From assembly GCA_003952965.2 (NCBI GenBank), contig CM025855.1, positions 32,235,391-32,299,390 of the forward strand: a stretch of DNA of 64,000 bases. The letters run 5' to 3'. This document shows, one piece after another, positions 33,184 through 44,420 of this stretch. Origin of the DNA: Morella rubra (Eukaryota > Streptophyta > Magnoliopsida > Fagales > Myricaceae). A program made the translations under genes and the position numbers. Below the pieces are notes generated by a model. That model was not told the origin of the DNA. It did no database searches and saw only the letters and a list, made by a program, of their open reading frames with translations. Position 1 is the first letter of the stretch. Every line of letters begins with the position of its first letter.

Positions 33184-35433
33184 ATGGCATTAATTTTAGA
33201 GCTTTTAGCTTTGCTAGCACTCTTCTGTGTCTTGAAGCTGATTGCCTCACGTAACATGAAGCGTGGCACCAAACCCATTGGAGTCCCTGAACCATCCGGG
33301 GCGTTGCCCATCATAGGTCACCTCCATCTTCTAGGAGACGGCCAAAACCCAGTTGCCCTTACTCTTGGGGCCATTGCCGATAAACACGGCTCATTCTTCT
33401 CACTCAGGCTCGGTCACAAACGACTCTTGGTGGTGAGTAGCTGGGAGATGGCAAAAGAATTCTTATCTACCAGTGACAGAATCTTTGCCACGAGGCCCCG
33501 TATTACAGCAGGAAAATACATTGGCTATAACAATGCTATTTTCTCTCTTGCTCCTCATGGACAATACTGGCGTGATATGAGAAAGATGGCCGTTCTCGAG
33601 CTTCTATCGACCCGTCCAATTGAAACGCATAAGCATGTCCGAGCCTCAGAAGTGGAGTCACTGATTAAAGATCTGTACTCGCTGTCCAGAAACAACAAGG
33701 TGGTGACCATTAGTCAGTTGTTTGAGCACATGGCTTTCAATATCATCCTCAGGCTGCTTGTCGGAAAGCGATTTTCCTCCAGCGAATATGGAGAGAAAAC
33801 CAGTGAGGGTGTCGTATTAGAAGCGGCATAAAAGAGGCTTTGTATCTCTTTGGCGTTTTTGTCATGTCGGATGCCGTTTCATATCTTGGGTGGATGGACT
33901 TCCAAGGGCATGTAAGTTCCATGAAGAGAACTGCTAAGAAAACTCGACTCGGTGCTCGATATTTGGCTAAATGAACATCTCCAACAAAAATCAGAGAGTA
34001 AGATTAGCGAGGGTGAAACTGATTTCATGGATGCGATGCTATCAACCCTTTCAGAGGATGCTGTCATTTCGGGCCATACACGCGATAACATCATCAAGGC
34101 AACAACAATGGTATGTTGTCTCACACTTCTAGTAATCATCATATAGCACTTAAGTCCTCGAAACCTACAGGTTTTTTTTTTTTATTTTTAATCATAACAA
34201 TTTCATTCACTAAAAGAGATTTAGACCTCAGTCACATGCTCTAAAGGTTCTCACGCTGGCTTGAGTGCGTGCGAAACCTTACGCACTAATCGGTCAGCTC
34301 CATTGATGTTGAGCCCGCCCATGCTGGTTGTGTCTATCAAAGTCCTTATAGTTATCGAGATCTACACTTCACCTTTGCCGAAAAAGTCCCCAAAAAGTGA
34401 CCTGTAAGAGAGTTTTATTCTTAGCTACAGTGACAAAAAACAGATTAATAGAGGGAAGGAAGAGGGTGGGGGAAGGAAAGTGACCTGTAAGAGAGTTTTA
34501 TTATTAGCTACAGTGACCAAAAAATACCCTAAGGCTTAGCTGGTATCAAATAGTAACTCTAATGGGATTTATACTTCAAAATATACTTAATTCAACTACA
34601 ACCCTCTTGTAGCTTATGGCGAAGGAATACCGTGGTTACATCCAAAAACATACAAACTCTAAAAAAAAAAAAAAAAAAATAAAGGACCCAAAGTACCTAA
34701 AGTAAAAGATTGTCTTATTTCATTTGATAATGGTTATTATTGGTGATTAATGTGGGAGTCCTAAACATCCATTAACTTGCAACCCTTTTTCTTTTTGGCA
34801 GATTCTCATCCTAACAGGCGCAGGAAGCACATCTGTTGCACTAACATGGGCAATCTCTTTACTCTTAAACAATCCAAGTGTTCTAAAGGCTGCCCAAAAA
34901 GAGCTAGACATCCAGGTAGGGAAAGATAAATGGGTACAAGAATCTGATATCAAGAACTTAAACTATCTACAGGCCATTGTGAAGGAAACCATGCGCATAT
35001 ACCCACCTGGTCCCGTCACAGGGTTGCGCGAGGCCATGGAAGACTGCACCATTGGGGGCTATCATGTCTCAAAGGGCACTCAGTTGATCATTAACATATG
35101 GAAGCTGCAACGAGACCCGCGGGTATGGTCCAACCCAACTGAATTCCAACCGGAGAGGTTTATGACAGCCCATGCAGACATTGATGTTTGGGGCCAAAAT
35201 TTCGAGTATATTCCTTTTAGTTCTGGTAGAAGGTCATGCCCCGGATAACTTTCGGCTTGCAAGTGGTTCACTTGGCACTAGCTCGTGTGCTTCAAGGGTT
35301 CGATATCGCAACCGTGGGAGGTAGGAAGGTGGACATGCGTGAAGGATTGGGAATTGCCTTACCCAAGGCAGATCCACTTGAAGTTGTGCTCAAGCCCCGC
35401 CTTCCAATGGAGCTCTATAATCAATTGCTTTGA
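33184..35433 (+). pseudogene. CYP82-like cytochrome P450, copy B, three frameshifts
   Basis: Exons 33184-34110 and 34802-35433 match copy A closely. I took ATG 33184 because it equals the copy A start; an in-frame ATG at 33127 adds a lysine-rich leader not seen in P450s. The frame is lost by a missing T at about 33808, regained by an extra A at 33939-33942, and broken again by a missing A at about 35245, immediately after the haem-loop cysteine ([10 protein letters not shown] then shift to [13 protein letters not shown]). KETMR and FQPERF are intact. The I-helix again reads [13 protein letters not shown], so the missing acidic residue predates the duplication. The breaks are at sites different from copy A, so each copy decayed on its own, or the assembly has local indels. 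Confidence 0.88.
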
Positions 35434-35990
35434 AGCAAGTACTTTTAACCCAGGGTTACTATGTGAGATGTAATTCACAATATCTACAAGGTAAAATGTT
35501 CAATAAAAATTGCCATATACTTCAGGCAATTAGTCGTGAGTTGTTGTACTCTCTCTGGAGAGAAAAACGTCCCTGTTTAAAACTCTTAGAATATTAAATA
35601 TTATAGTTCCACAATTGTGACTTATGTGGCTTTACTTTTTGGGTCAAAACTTTATGAATTGATGAAGAATGGTGGTAAGTTTGAATATCCCAAGTGCAAA
35701 ATGAATAAACGAAAAATATTGATGAAGCTATGAGCCACCACGATTGTAACTTATGTGGCTTTATTTTTTTGGAGTGAAAGGCTGCCCCACGAAGCTTGAA
35801 TTTGAAAGAAAACTGAAGGTCCTGTTCTTCTTGGAACCAAACATCACGCATCGACAAAGCTTCCTTCTTTGATTTTTTAATTAAGGCCATGGGTTGAAGA
35901 TAGAGATAGGACAAGTAAGTCAATGTTGTGACTTTGAAAGCCATTACAGCCACATACAAAACCGACTAATTGTCTCAATTTCTCTTGTAG
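35434..35990. other. P450 copy B 3' flank
   Basis: Homologous to 5990-6788 with a few hundred bases fewer. It ends in tctcttgtag, the acceptor of the next exon stub. There is no separate gene. Confidence 0.55.
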
Positions 35991-36064
35991 AATCTCATCT
36001 TAGCTGGGTCCGACACCACATCGATTAACTTGACATGGACACTATCCTTGTTGTTGAACCATAG
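35991..36064 (+). pseudogene. Orphan P450 exon-2 stub, unit B
   Basis: Reads NLILAGSDTTSINLTWTLSL and then LLN before meeting LINE-derived DNA. It is slightly longer in frame than the unit A stub. Unlike the two main P450 copies it has the canonical AGSDTT, so it belonged to a different gene. Confidence 0.8.
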
Positions 36065-36065
36065 A

Positions 36066-37025
36066 CATCAGCATTAAGCGCAAAACCCTGCAAATCCTTA
36101 ACAGCAAGATTGAGTTTACGGTCAGCATTTAAAACAATATCTATCAGCTCCGCAGGGGAGTTTAAAGATAGAATATCCATAGTAATAGGCCAAACCGACT
36201 CCCTCCATGCAATGCACGGCAACACTATACCTGACCAACAGGTGGATGGTATCTTCCGGAGCCAAACGACAAAAAGGGCAAAGAAATCCTTCTTCCATTT
36301 CTCTATTAAGAATTCTACCCAGACCACCCTTTTGTTTTTAAGGCGCCCACTGCAAACTTCCAATGGAGCTGCTTCAACCTGTCTTGAAGCTTCAACTTCC
36401 CAGTCTCCCCCAAGAAAAATTGTTCAACACGAGATGATCGGGGGCTCTCTGCAGTTGCTAAGCCTTGAACAGAGATTTGACAGAAAACTGGCCCGACACT
36501 TCATTCATCCAGATCTAGGTAGACGAAGGATTTCAGCAGCACAAGAATCAGAGAATAATCCCCGGATCAATTAAGAGTCCCACTGCCAATTATTGGAAAC
36601 CAAATCAGCCACAACCTGGATATCTGGGACTGCAGCATTATCAACTCCAAGCTGGCTTGAACTGATGGCTTCCTAAGAGCCACGGGTCCTCTTGGATTCT
36701 TACTCCCTCTCCATGCCTCGGCAAAATACATAACCCAGATTGAAGTTGGGGGGCCCCCTTAAGAATGCCTTTCCAAGTGCACGATACATTCCCAGAACGC
36801 AATTGAGGCATTAACGGATTCTGATGCCTATATTTGGCTTTCGCAATTTTAACCCAAAGGCTATCAGGATTGGAGAAAAATTGCCACCCCAATTTTGCTA
36901 GAAGCGCTTGATTAGTCTCATGCATCTTTCTCAATCCCAAGCCTCCTACTTCCTTCGGCAGACAAATAAGATCCCAAGCTTTTGGGGTAAAGTTCTTCTT
37001 CTTAGGAGGCGCAAAGCCCCATATA
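36066..37025 (-). mobile_element. LINE 3' fragment, unit B
   Basis: The minus strand encodes KMHETNQALLAKLGWQFF, then the linker, then a zf-RVT portion (frame CPFCRLAPEDTIHLL near 36,260) that is deleted in unit A. It is otherwise the same insertion as at 6985-8060, so the LINE was present before the block duplicated. Confidence 0.8.
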
Positions 37026-37800
37026 CTATAATGTTTCTTCCTTTAAAAGGTTGAAGCAGAATTTGGAAACGAATGAACATGTTTCCATTTTTATGGGGGT
37101 ACTCTTGCCAACTGGGTTGCTTTAAAGAAGCAATTAAGTATTATATGTTCTCTAATTTCATCTGTCCAGCACTTCATTCTTCTACATGATAGAATTACTG
37201 CTAATAAACATCAAATTAACCAGCAATAGAAACTGGATGCTAATATACATATGCTCAAATCTACACCAGCATGAAATATTTACTTCTTTGTATGAATGCA
37301 ACCATGCTCCATATCTATGGATATTAACAAGCAGAAAGAACCAGCACAATAACACTGCCCCAATAGCTTGAAGAAGTGTGGGAAAGAAGGAAAAAGCAAA
37401 GATGGAAGATCCCCGACGTACCATCATATCCAAGTACGAAAACGAAAACAATATTATAACCACTTTCTTACAATCATATACACAAATGCATGTGATCACA
37501 ATAAAAAAAAAAACACACACAACACATGCATGCAGACACGTACACAAACAGACACAAGTTTATTTTTCTTTGCCAAAAAAAAAAAAAGCCTGCTAAAAAT
37601 TCTACTGAAATGCTTTCAAAGTCAGCTTATATATGTATAAAGGTCAGTATAGCACAGGTTTTACCTATGAATAGTTTATTAAGCAGAACAGTGGTTTTTG
37701 AACAGCATCCAGCATCGATACAGATGATTATTCTATATGTGACCATGAGAATCACTAGGAAGGGATGAAAAAGAAATCTCAAGAAATAAATTAATCTAAC
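37026..37800. other. Right edge of unit B and PP2C intron DNA
   Basis: Positions 37,080-37,360 match 8,100-8,400; 37,365-37,445 match cyclin C intron 2 (14,105-14,175); 37,588 matches about 15,003. All four cyclin C exons are gone. From about 37,620 the DNA is unrelated and probably belongs to PP2C intron 3. Confidence 0.55.
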
Positions 37801-39321
37801 CTGAAAAAAGCTTTCTTAATGGAAGTTCCTATATCTCCAGCAGCATAGGCGTCATTGTGGAGCATCTGTTGGTGGAGATACTTAGCACAGAACTTCGCAA
37901 CCACCTTGCCTGAAAAGATATTGGGTTTACATGAGTATAATAACCTCAGTCAGTAAAATCAGAATTTCATTCTTGGCACAACAAACATTTTAAGGGTAAG
38001 AGCGATATCTATTAACATAAAAAGTAAGAATCGCGTCTGTAAGCCCCTACAACAAAATGCTAATCAAAAGAAACCCTGCACAGGGCACAGGAACCCTATG
38101 TTAAGTTCCTCAATATCAGAAATGCCTACCACTTTTTAAGTTCAGATGGTATGAATTATACCTAGACATACTAGGAATAGGTCCTAGGCATTGCTGACAT
38201 GTTCCAAACAGCTTTTGAAAGTTTAACTTCAATCAAGTACAGATCGGACAAAATCAAGAGACAGATGGACTACCAAACTAACATCTACACATGTCCTTTG
38301 CAGGTAAGGTGGCACATGTAAATTATAAAGCTAATCGGAGTCTAAGAACTAGAGAAATCAAATCAAATCAAATACAGGGATTCAGAGTTCTAAGACTACA
38401 CAGAAGTGAGCCAATAGAGCAAACACTTGCAATAGCATAAAAAAAAGCAAATATAATTTGCAGATCACCATAAGTTTCGAAATATTAAAAATATTTCTGG
38501 AAAGATAAAGTTGCGTCATAACAACCAGTCTGCATGCTTAAGACATACCGAATAAACTTAAAAGTCCATATAAGCACGTAACTTGGAGATCTCAGGAAAG
38601 TAAATAAATAGAGGCAGATCAGATCTGGCACAATCCCATTTATGTAATATTGTAACATAAGCAATCATCCCATATACTACCTATCAATATGAATCCAAAT
38701 AACATCACAAGTAATGACTGGAAAGCTACACAAATACAAATAAACAATGATGCCAAATGAAGAAATCCCTCCTACATGAGCAGAATTAGCCATCTAGCAT
38801 AGATACAAGAATCTGAACCCGAAAAATCTTACCTCCATGGCCATCAAAAACACCAAAGAACGAAGTGGATGAATCAAGATCAGGATAGGCAGCATGCTAG
38901 CAAAAGAAATAAGCATATTAATGAACAAGATACTAACAGTGGTGCAAAAAGTAAATGTAGGTCAAACAGATATAATCAAATAAGCCCATTAAATGCTAAA
39001 CCAGGAATGAGAACACTACAGCAATGATTTGAATTTCTGCATTCTGAGAAATCTATTCCCGCTTATGCCAGATAAACCAAAAACAAAAAAGAAAGAGAGA
39101 AGAGGGGCAAAAAAAAGAAAAAAACGAAGTCTGTACAAAACAAGGGTTGTATGCTCTAGATGAACTACAGTAGTTGAGACAAAGCAGCGTTTCTAACTAC
39201 TCACAGCATCTTCCATGGTCGCCCGCCAACCTTGCATGGATGATAGACCATATCTAAGCCGATCATTCTCACCATCATCAGAGAACTTCTCCGTTTTAGG
39301 AGTGCTCAGGTATATACCCAT
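37801..39321 (-). pseudogene. Protein phosphatase 2C, 5' fragment (exons 1-3)
   Basis: Minus-strand exons 39205-39321 ([19 protein letters not shown]... ATMEDA), 38833-38896 (HAAYPDLDSSTSFFGVFDGH) and 37801-37909 ([15 protein letters not shown]... SIKKAFF) join in frame with GT-AG introns. [18 protein letters not shown] and FFGVFDGHGG are PP2C signatures holding metal-binding acidic residues. PP2Cs are Mg/Mn-dependent serine/threonine phosphatases of about 350-400 residues in this clade; only the first 96 or so are here. The next exons should lie below 37,800, but that DNA changes to the duplicated P450 block within about 200 bases. All visible codons are sound, so loss came from a breakpoint. 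A 5'-untranslated exon probably lies near 39,920-40,370. Confidence 0.85.
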
Positions 39322-40394
39322 CTCTATCTGAACACCATACAAAACCCAATAAAAAACCTTTTGCTTCTGCTTGTATTTAGTGACTATGAACAAAAACTTG
39401 AACTGATCAACATCGAAATAGAATGCACCACTTGAACGCACAAAATATATCATATAAAATCACAATTCCACACTACAAAATAAGCAACATCAATTCCTCT
39501 AACTAAAAGTAGACCGTAATTTTAATATTACGTTTGGTGCGAGTAAATGCAGGGCAAAAATAAAATCCGAAAAGTAGAATTTCTGAATCTATTTCCATTT
39601 TGATTATTTCGATTGCATAAAAGAAAGAATCTCCTGCGCGCTACGCAACCACTTGACACGTCTTGTAAGCGGTAAATAAACGGAACATTCGAGTCAATGC
39701 TTTAAAGTTCTTTATTTCTTTTCCTCCGTTTCCTGAGCTAGCAAACTGAGAAGTCAGTCATCAATAGACCAACTTCAAACTGCAAGATCAATAGAATGGG
39801 TTCACAACCAGATCGTTAAACCCAATTCAGCACCGATCTATGCCTTCAAAGCAAGAACCACCCATCATTTGAAACACTTAAAAGGTATTTAAAAAGATGA
39901 AGGAAAAAAAGTACCAACTTTGAGAGAATCTCCTATATTAATTCCGGAATCCAACTAGCATGACGAGAAAAGACAACTTTTTTATGTTCCGAAGAAAAAA
40001 CTCCAAATTTGAAAGGAGAGAAAAATGTAATCAAGGTTAATAAGAATATAGGTTTGGGAAAAGACAAAGAACAGGCGCTTCGAACTTGGGGTTATACTCA
40101 CATAATGCACGATTGGGGGCGTCCGTTCAGAGTTGGAGAAGAGGGCCTATCAAGAAGGCTTCTTTGGAAGAATTCAAAACGATCCAGAAGAACTTTTACG
40201 GAGTAGAAGGAGAAAGTTTAAGACTAGGACGAGAGAAGAGATGAACAGAATTTCAACAGTTCAGAAAAAAGACACAGCTATAAAGATAGAGAGAAACAGA
40301 GTGAAAGGGAAGACTTTCAAGAGGACTTGATGGTGATCTTATTAACTTTGGGGGAATTCTGGTAACTGTTGGTGGACTACGCCGATATTCTCAA

Positions 40395-40433
<39 letters not shown>

Positions 40434-40600
40434 GGTTCTGTTCTGTATCGTCGTCTATCTTCGTTCATTTTATCCGATTAGTTTATTATATCCATTGTTT
40501 ACTTATTCTCTCTCTCTCTCTCTCACTATCGTTCTATTCAATATAAATTTAGTGGGTCAAGTGCCTTTTATCTCACCTAAATCATGGAGATATCTTTAAT
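39322..40600 (-). promoter_or_regulatory. PP2C 5' leader and promoter region with CT/GA microsatellites
   Basis: Read on the minus strand, an acceptor (gtgttcag) lies six bases before the PP2C ATG, and a donor-like GTACTT lies at about 39,913, suggesting a 5'-UTR intron. (CT)n tracts at about 40,397-40,431 and 40,508-40,524 become GA repeats in the leader, common in plant 5'-UTRs. No other gene was seen. Confidence 0.45.
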
Positions 40601-43600
40601 ATCCCCCCTATACCATCAAAGTTTACCATAAACACAGATATTTCAGGCCAATTTGCAAAACGTTACCAATTGAGAATAACGGTCTATATACCACCATTCA
40701 CCCTTTTTTTTTTTACTTCTCGCTGGTAAAAGGGGTTGATAGAGGACTGAAGGTTGTTTTTTTTTCCCATCTGGAAGTGGCCATAACAGCCCTCCTGTTC
40801 TTTTGGATGTTTGGTTAAAAAAAAAAGGATCGGCAAATTTACTCAAGAAATTCTTCAGGTAAGATCAAACCATAACTCGATCCCTGTTCTATCCAAAACT
40901 TTAACTTGAACTTTTAAGATTGACCAACTGCATGGAGAACTTAGCTAGCTTTTTAGACAAGGCTCATACATTTCACCGGCACTCACCAACTAAATCTACA
41001 GAGGCGAATCTCTTCTTTATCTAGCTTCCACTCGTGCTTAGATGCTCTGAAAACCAGAGACAAGAGTACAGAGAATTGTGCTGATAGGAACACAAAGATG
41101 CACACATAAACGAAGTTTCAATATATTCTGTGACTCTTAATTAGCCAAGTAGTGGCAGTTCGTCATTGGGCTCGTTATAGAGCATTAATCCCTGCCAGGC
41201 ATTTGTTTATTGAAAACTACGATTTTTTTTTCCACATGGTTAAGATAGTATTCCATTGAACAAGAAAAACCGAATTCACCAGGTGGGCTGAGGGACACCG
41301 ATGATAACGCAGTACAAATCATACCCAAGTGAGTTAAATATATAAGTCATTCTTTGCTTTTTGTGGGCTCCCCGTGTAAAATTATCGTACTTGTAAATCC
41401 TCTTATTCTGTACAGAAAACAGAAACTATTACCCTAATTTCGGAGTAGGCCGACTCGGATATGACATAACTTGCTGTTGCTCCCAGGGGACAGTTTTGAT
41501 AAAACTCTGATCCATGTCAGCTTGACAGGGAACGCTAACCATAATATAACCTTTAAAATGACATGGTTTGGTTGGAAGATTGTTTGTTAAGGTAATGGAA
41601 TACATTATAACGTAGTTGTGCTATCACCGTACCTATGTAGATCGTCTTTGACTGTCAGCCACAAATTCTTTAAAAGGTGGAGGCTTCATTTGAGAAATTA
41701 GGTGCTCGGCTTAGAGACATATTCCAAATTCAGTGTCAGGCTCACATGCGCAGATAAATTGATAATTACCAGTTTACAAAAAAGGAAAAACAGGAGGCGG
41801 GACGACAATAAATTTCAGGACAATATCAGATCAAGAAACTAAAGACTCTTTCGAGCTGTCTCTCTGTTGTTCCACTGGGTCTATAAAGTGTAGGATGTCA
41901 CAGATCCAAAATACTTCTGTGCGTTTTATTCATTATTACCTACTTTAGCGCTCGCAAATCTACAAGTGAAAGCTCTGTGCTTGTTTGAAACTCATCACAT
42001 ACAGACGAGGACAACCTTGTAATAAAACAAAATCCAACGTAAAATCAATTGAATCATCGACAAGTTACCAATTTGGGAGTGAAGTGGTCCTGCTGTAGTG
42101 CAGTTGGATTTCAAGGATAAAAAGCGGTGGTCCTAGACCGCTAGACGGGCGCTGGGGGGCCAAATTCCATTAGTCCCATTTGATTTTTTTTCGTTGAAAC
42201 TTGCAGATTCGTCTCTAAAATTGGAGGGTAAATGTCCAAATCATTGTTGGAGATGGCATAAACATACTCTTAGAGACAAATGTGAAAATGTAGTAGAGTC
42301 CAAATTATCCATTAAAAGGTATTTTGTCCAAACTGCAAATTAGATCTTGTCAACTTTCTTTTCTACTTGTTTGGAAATTTAGTTTGTCCTCTTAGTATAT
42401 TCATTCCATATATAGTTTTGTTGACATGAGAAATGGCTGATTTGAAGCGACGAATGGAGCAACCAGCAATTCCGAAATGACTCTTGAAGTCTGTTTTCGG
42501 TCAAGAACTTTGTCTCTTCAGCCACCCAAAATAAAAAGGTATGTATAATTGCAAAACCATGATTCTTTTGGCTTGCAACCAAACGCTAACGACAGAAAGA
42601 TGCAAGACGTACAAGAGGTTGTAGGGTATCGCATTGTGGTAGTACTACTTTTGACAGTATCCCTGAAACAAAAACGAGGAAAAAGGCAAATACAATAATA
42701 TGCTGAAGATTAGAAGGAAACCGTTCCTTGAATGTTATCTACTTCGCAGGATGCTTTCTGCGACATATATATTTGGTTGGTGTCCTGAAAATCTCAGGTA
42801 CAAAGGTGTCATGAAACTAGGAAAACGTCTCCAAATTTATTCGGTAGAACATATACTTCAACTAACATTCTGGGGCACGCCGGAATCACTGCATGTGTAT
42901 GAAAACAACTCCAGCTTGGTTCGCACCCGCACCAAATTCTGATGTTAGTTCAAAAGTCCTGTACCAGCTCTGAACTATTGGAGTGGTCGTTGCCCGTTTG
43001 TCCAACGATTTCTCTTTTCCTTATAATGCTCTACGGTTTATTTTTCTAATGGATTTGACAACATTGTACTGCTACAACAATGGTTAAACGAAAAAACTTT
43101 TGTTTGATATCTCATTTGTTTATATTAGATTAAAAATAAGGCAAAAAAGAAGAAGAAGACTTTATGATCTATGTGTTCGTCTTCTCTTAATGTCAACAAG
43201 CGAGTACCCCACCCACCCACGCCTCGCAGATCGATGTTCATATCTTCATAAGAATATAATTAAGCTTTCAGATTTTCTCTTTAGATTATTATGTGATTGT
43301 TCTGAGTGAATAAACAAACGCAATGATGCATTTCATATTAATCAGAAAATACTTTATCATACTTTTTGTTATATCTGATTAATTATCTAAAGATTTAATT
43401 ACAAATTTATAACTTGTTTAAAAACTAGCTCGTATTTTTTTTATTTTTTGAAGGTTAAGGACCACATTAAGATTTTTTGCTTATTTTTTAATAACCCAAG
43501 TAGGAATCTTGGTAGTTTTTTTTTCCCTTTTTTTTTTTTTTTTTGCTTTAAACAAGGTTAGTGACACACATTTCAGGGTGGAGGCGTGAGGGTAATGATG

Positions 43601-44420
43601 AGCAGAATAGTTATTATGGACAATTTCTCATTTAAGGCAAGGCTGCGAGAGGTGGGCATGGAATAATTTAATCCAAGGTGCACGTGGAGCATTTTCAGCC
43701 CTTAAAGAAAGATGATCAAATTCACAAATTGCACTTTATTTATTGTTATATCTCCAATGGGTAAGGAAATTGGTGGTTTAAACTTGGTTAAAAAAGGATA
43801 AGATCTATCGTCGTCTGCACACCCACCCCTTTTTTTGTTTAATATTTTAGTGCTAATGTGATTAGGTACATAATTAGCTTCATAGCTTGCAAGGAATCTC
43901 TCCATGTAAGCGTGTGTGCGCATGTGGGTTAAAATAATTTCAGTCAAAGCAGCAAATCTTCCAGTACATTAAACCCAAATCTTGGGAAACAATTTTTAAA
44001 GCAAACCACGTACAGAAAAAAGATACTGCAGATCAGTTTGCAGTGCTCCATAAAGTTCATTAAAGAAATAGGGAGATCTGGGTGCTAATTGGTGAAGCAG
44101 AATTGAGCTGTCTCCTTACAAAAATGATGGTCACGGACTATTAGAAATGAATCACCTACCAGTACCCAATTCTAGAGTAGATTGCACAGGATCTCTTTGG
44201 AAAGGTTGGCATTGAAGTAAAAGAAAAAAATATTTCCTGGTTTTTCTTCCCTTATCAATCTTCTTTTTCTATAAATTGTTGGATAAAAAATGTATAAGAT
44301 GTTACCCTTTTTCCTCCATCCGGTGAAGGTATTGGACCTTGAGAGAAATTTCAGACAGCTCAATCCAATGTGCCATGTAATCCATGCTCAAGTCCAACTG
44401 TTTGAGGCTGTGAACCATTG
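40601..44420. other. 3.8 kb of intergenic DNA, no gene recognised
   Basis: AT-rich with poly-T runs (43,520-43,545) and no reading frame longer than about 80 codons that resembles a known family. I found no transposon ends or RNA genes. It is bordered by the PP2C promoter and the 3' end of the PPR gene. Confidence 0.5.

Larger units (their letters stand above)
30720..37615. repeat. Segmental duplication, unit B
   Basis: This is the partner of unit A. It lacks the MITEs at 1425 and 7058, the doubled segment at 1895-2170, and the stretch corresponding to 8405-14105 (cyclin C exons 3-4 and hAT) and 14,175-14,950 (exons 1-2). It keeps about 70 bases of zf-RVT coding DNA near 36,200 that unit A has deleted. 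A 50-bp hairpin at 31991 is found only here. Confidence 0.85.

Noticed and set aside
40397..40524. CT-rich coding frame
   Set aside because: Microsatellites in the presumed PP2C leader; no coding potential.
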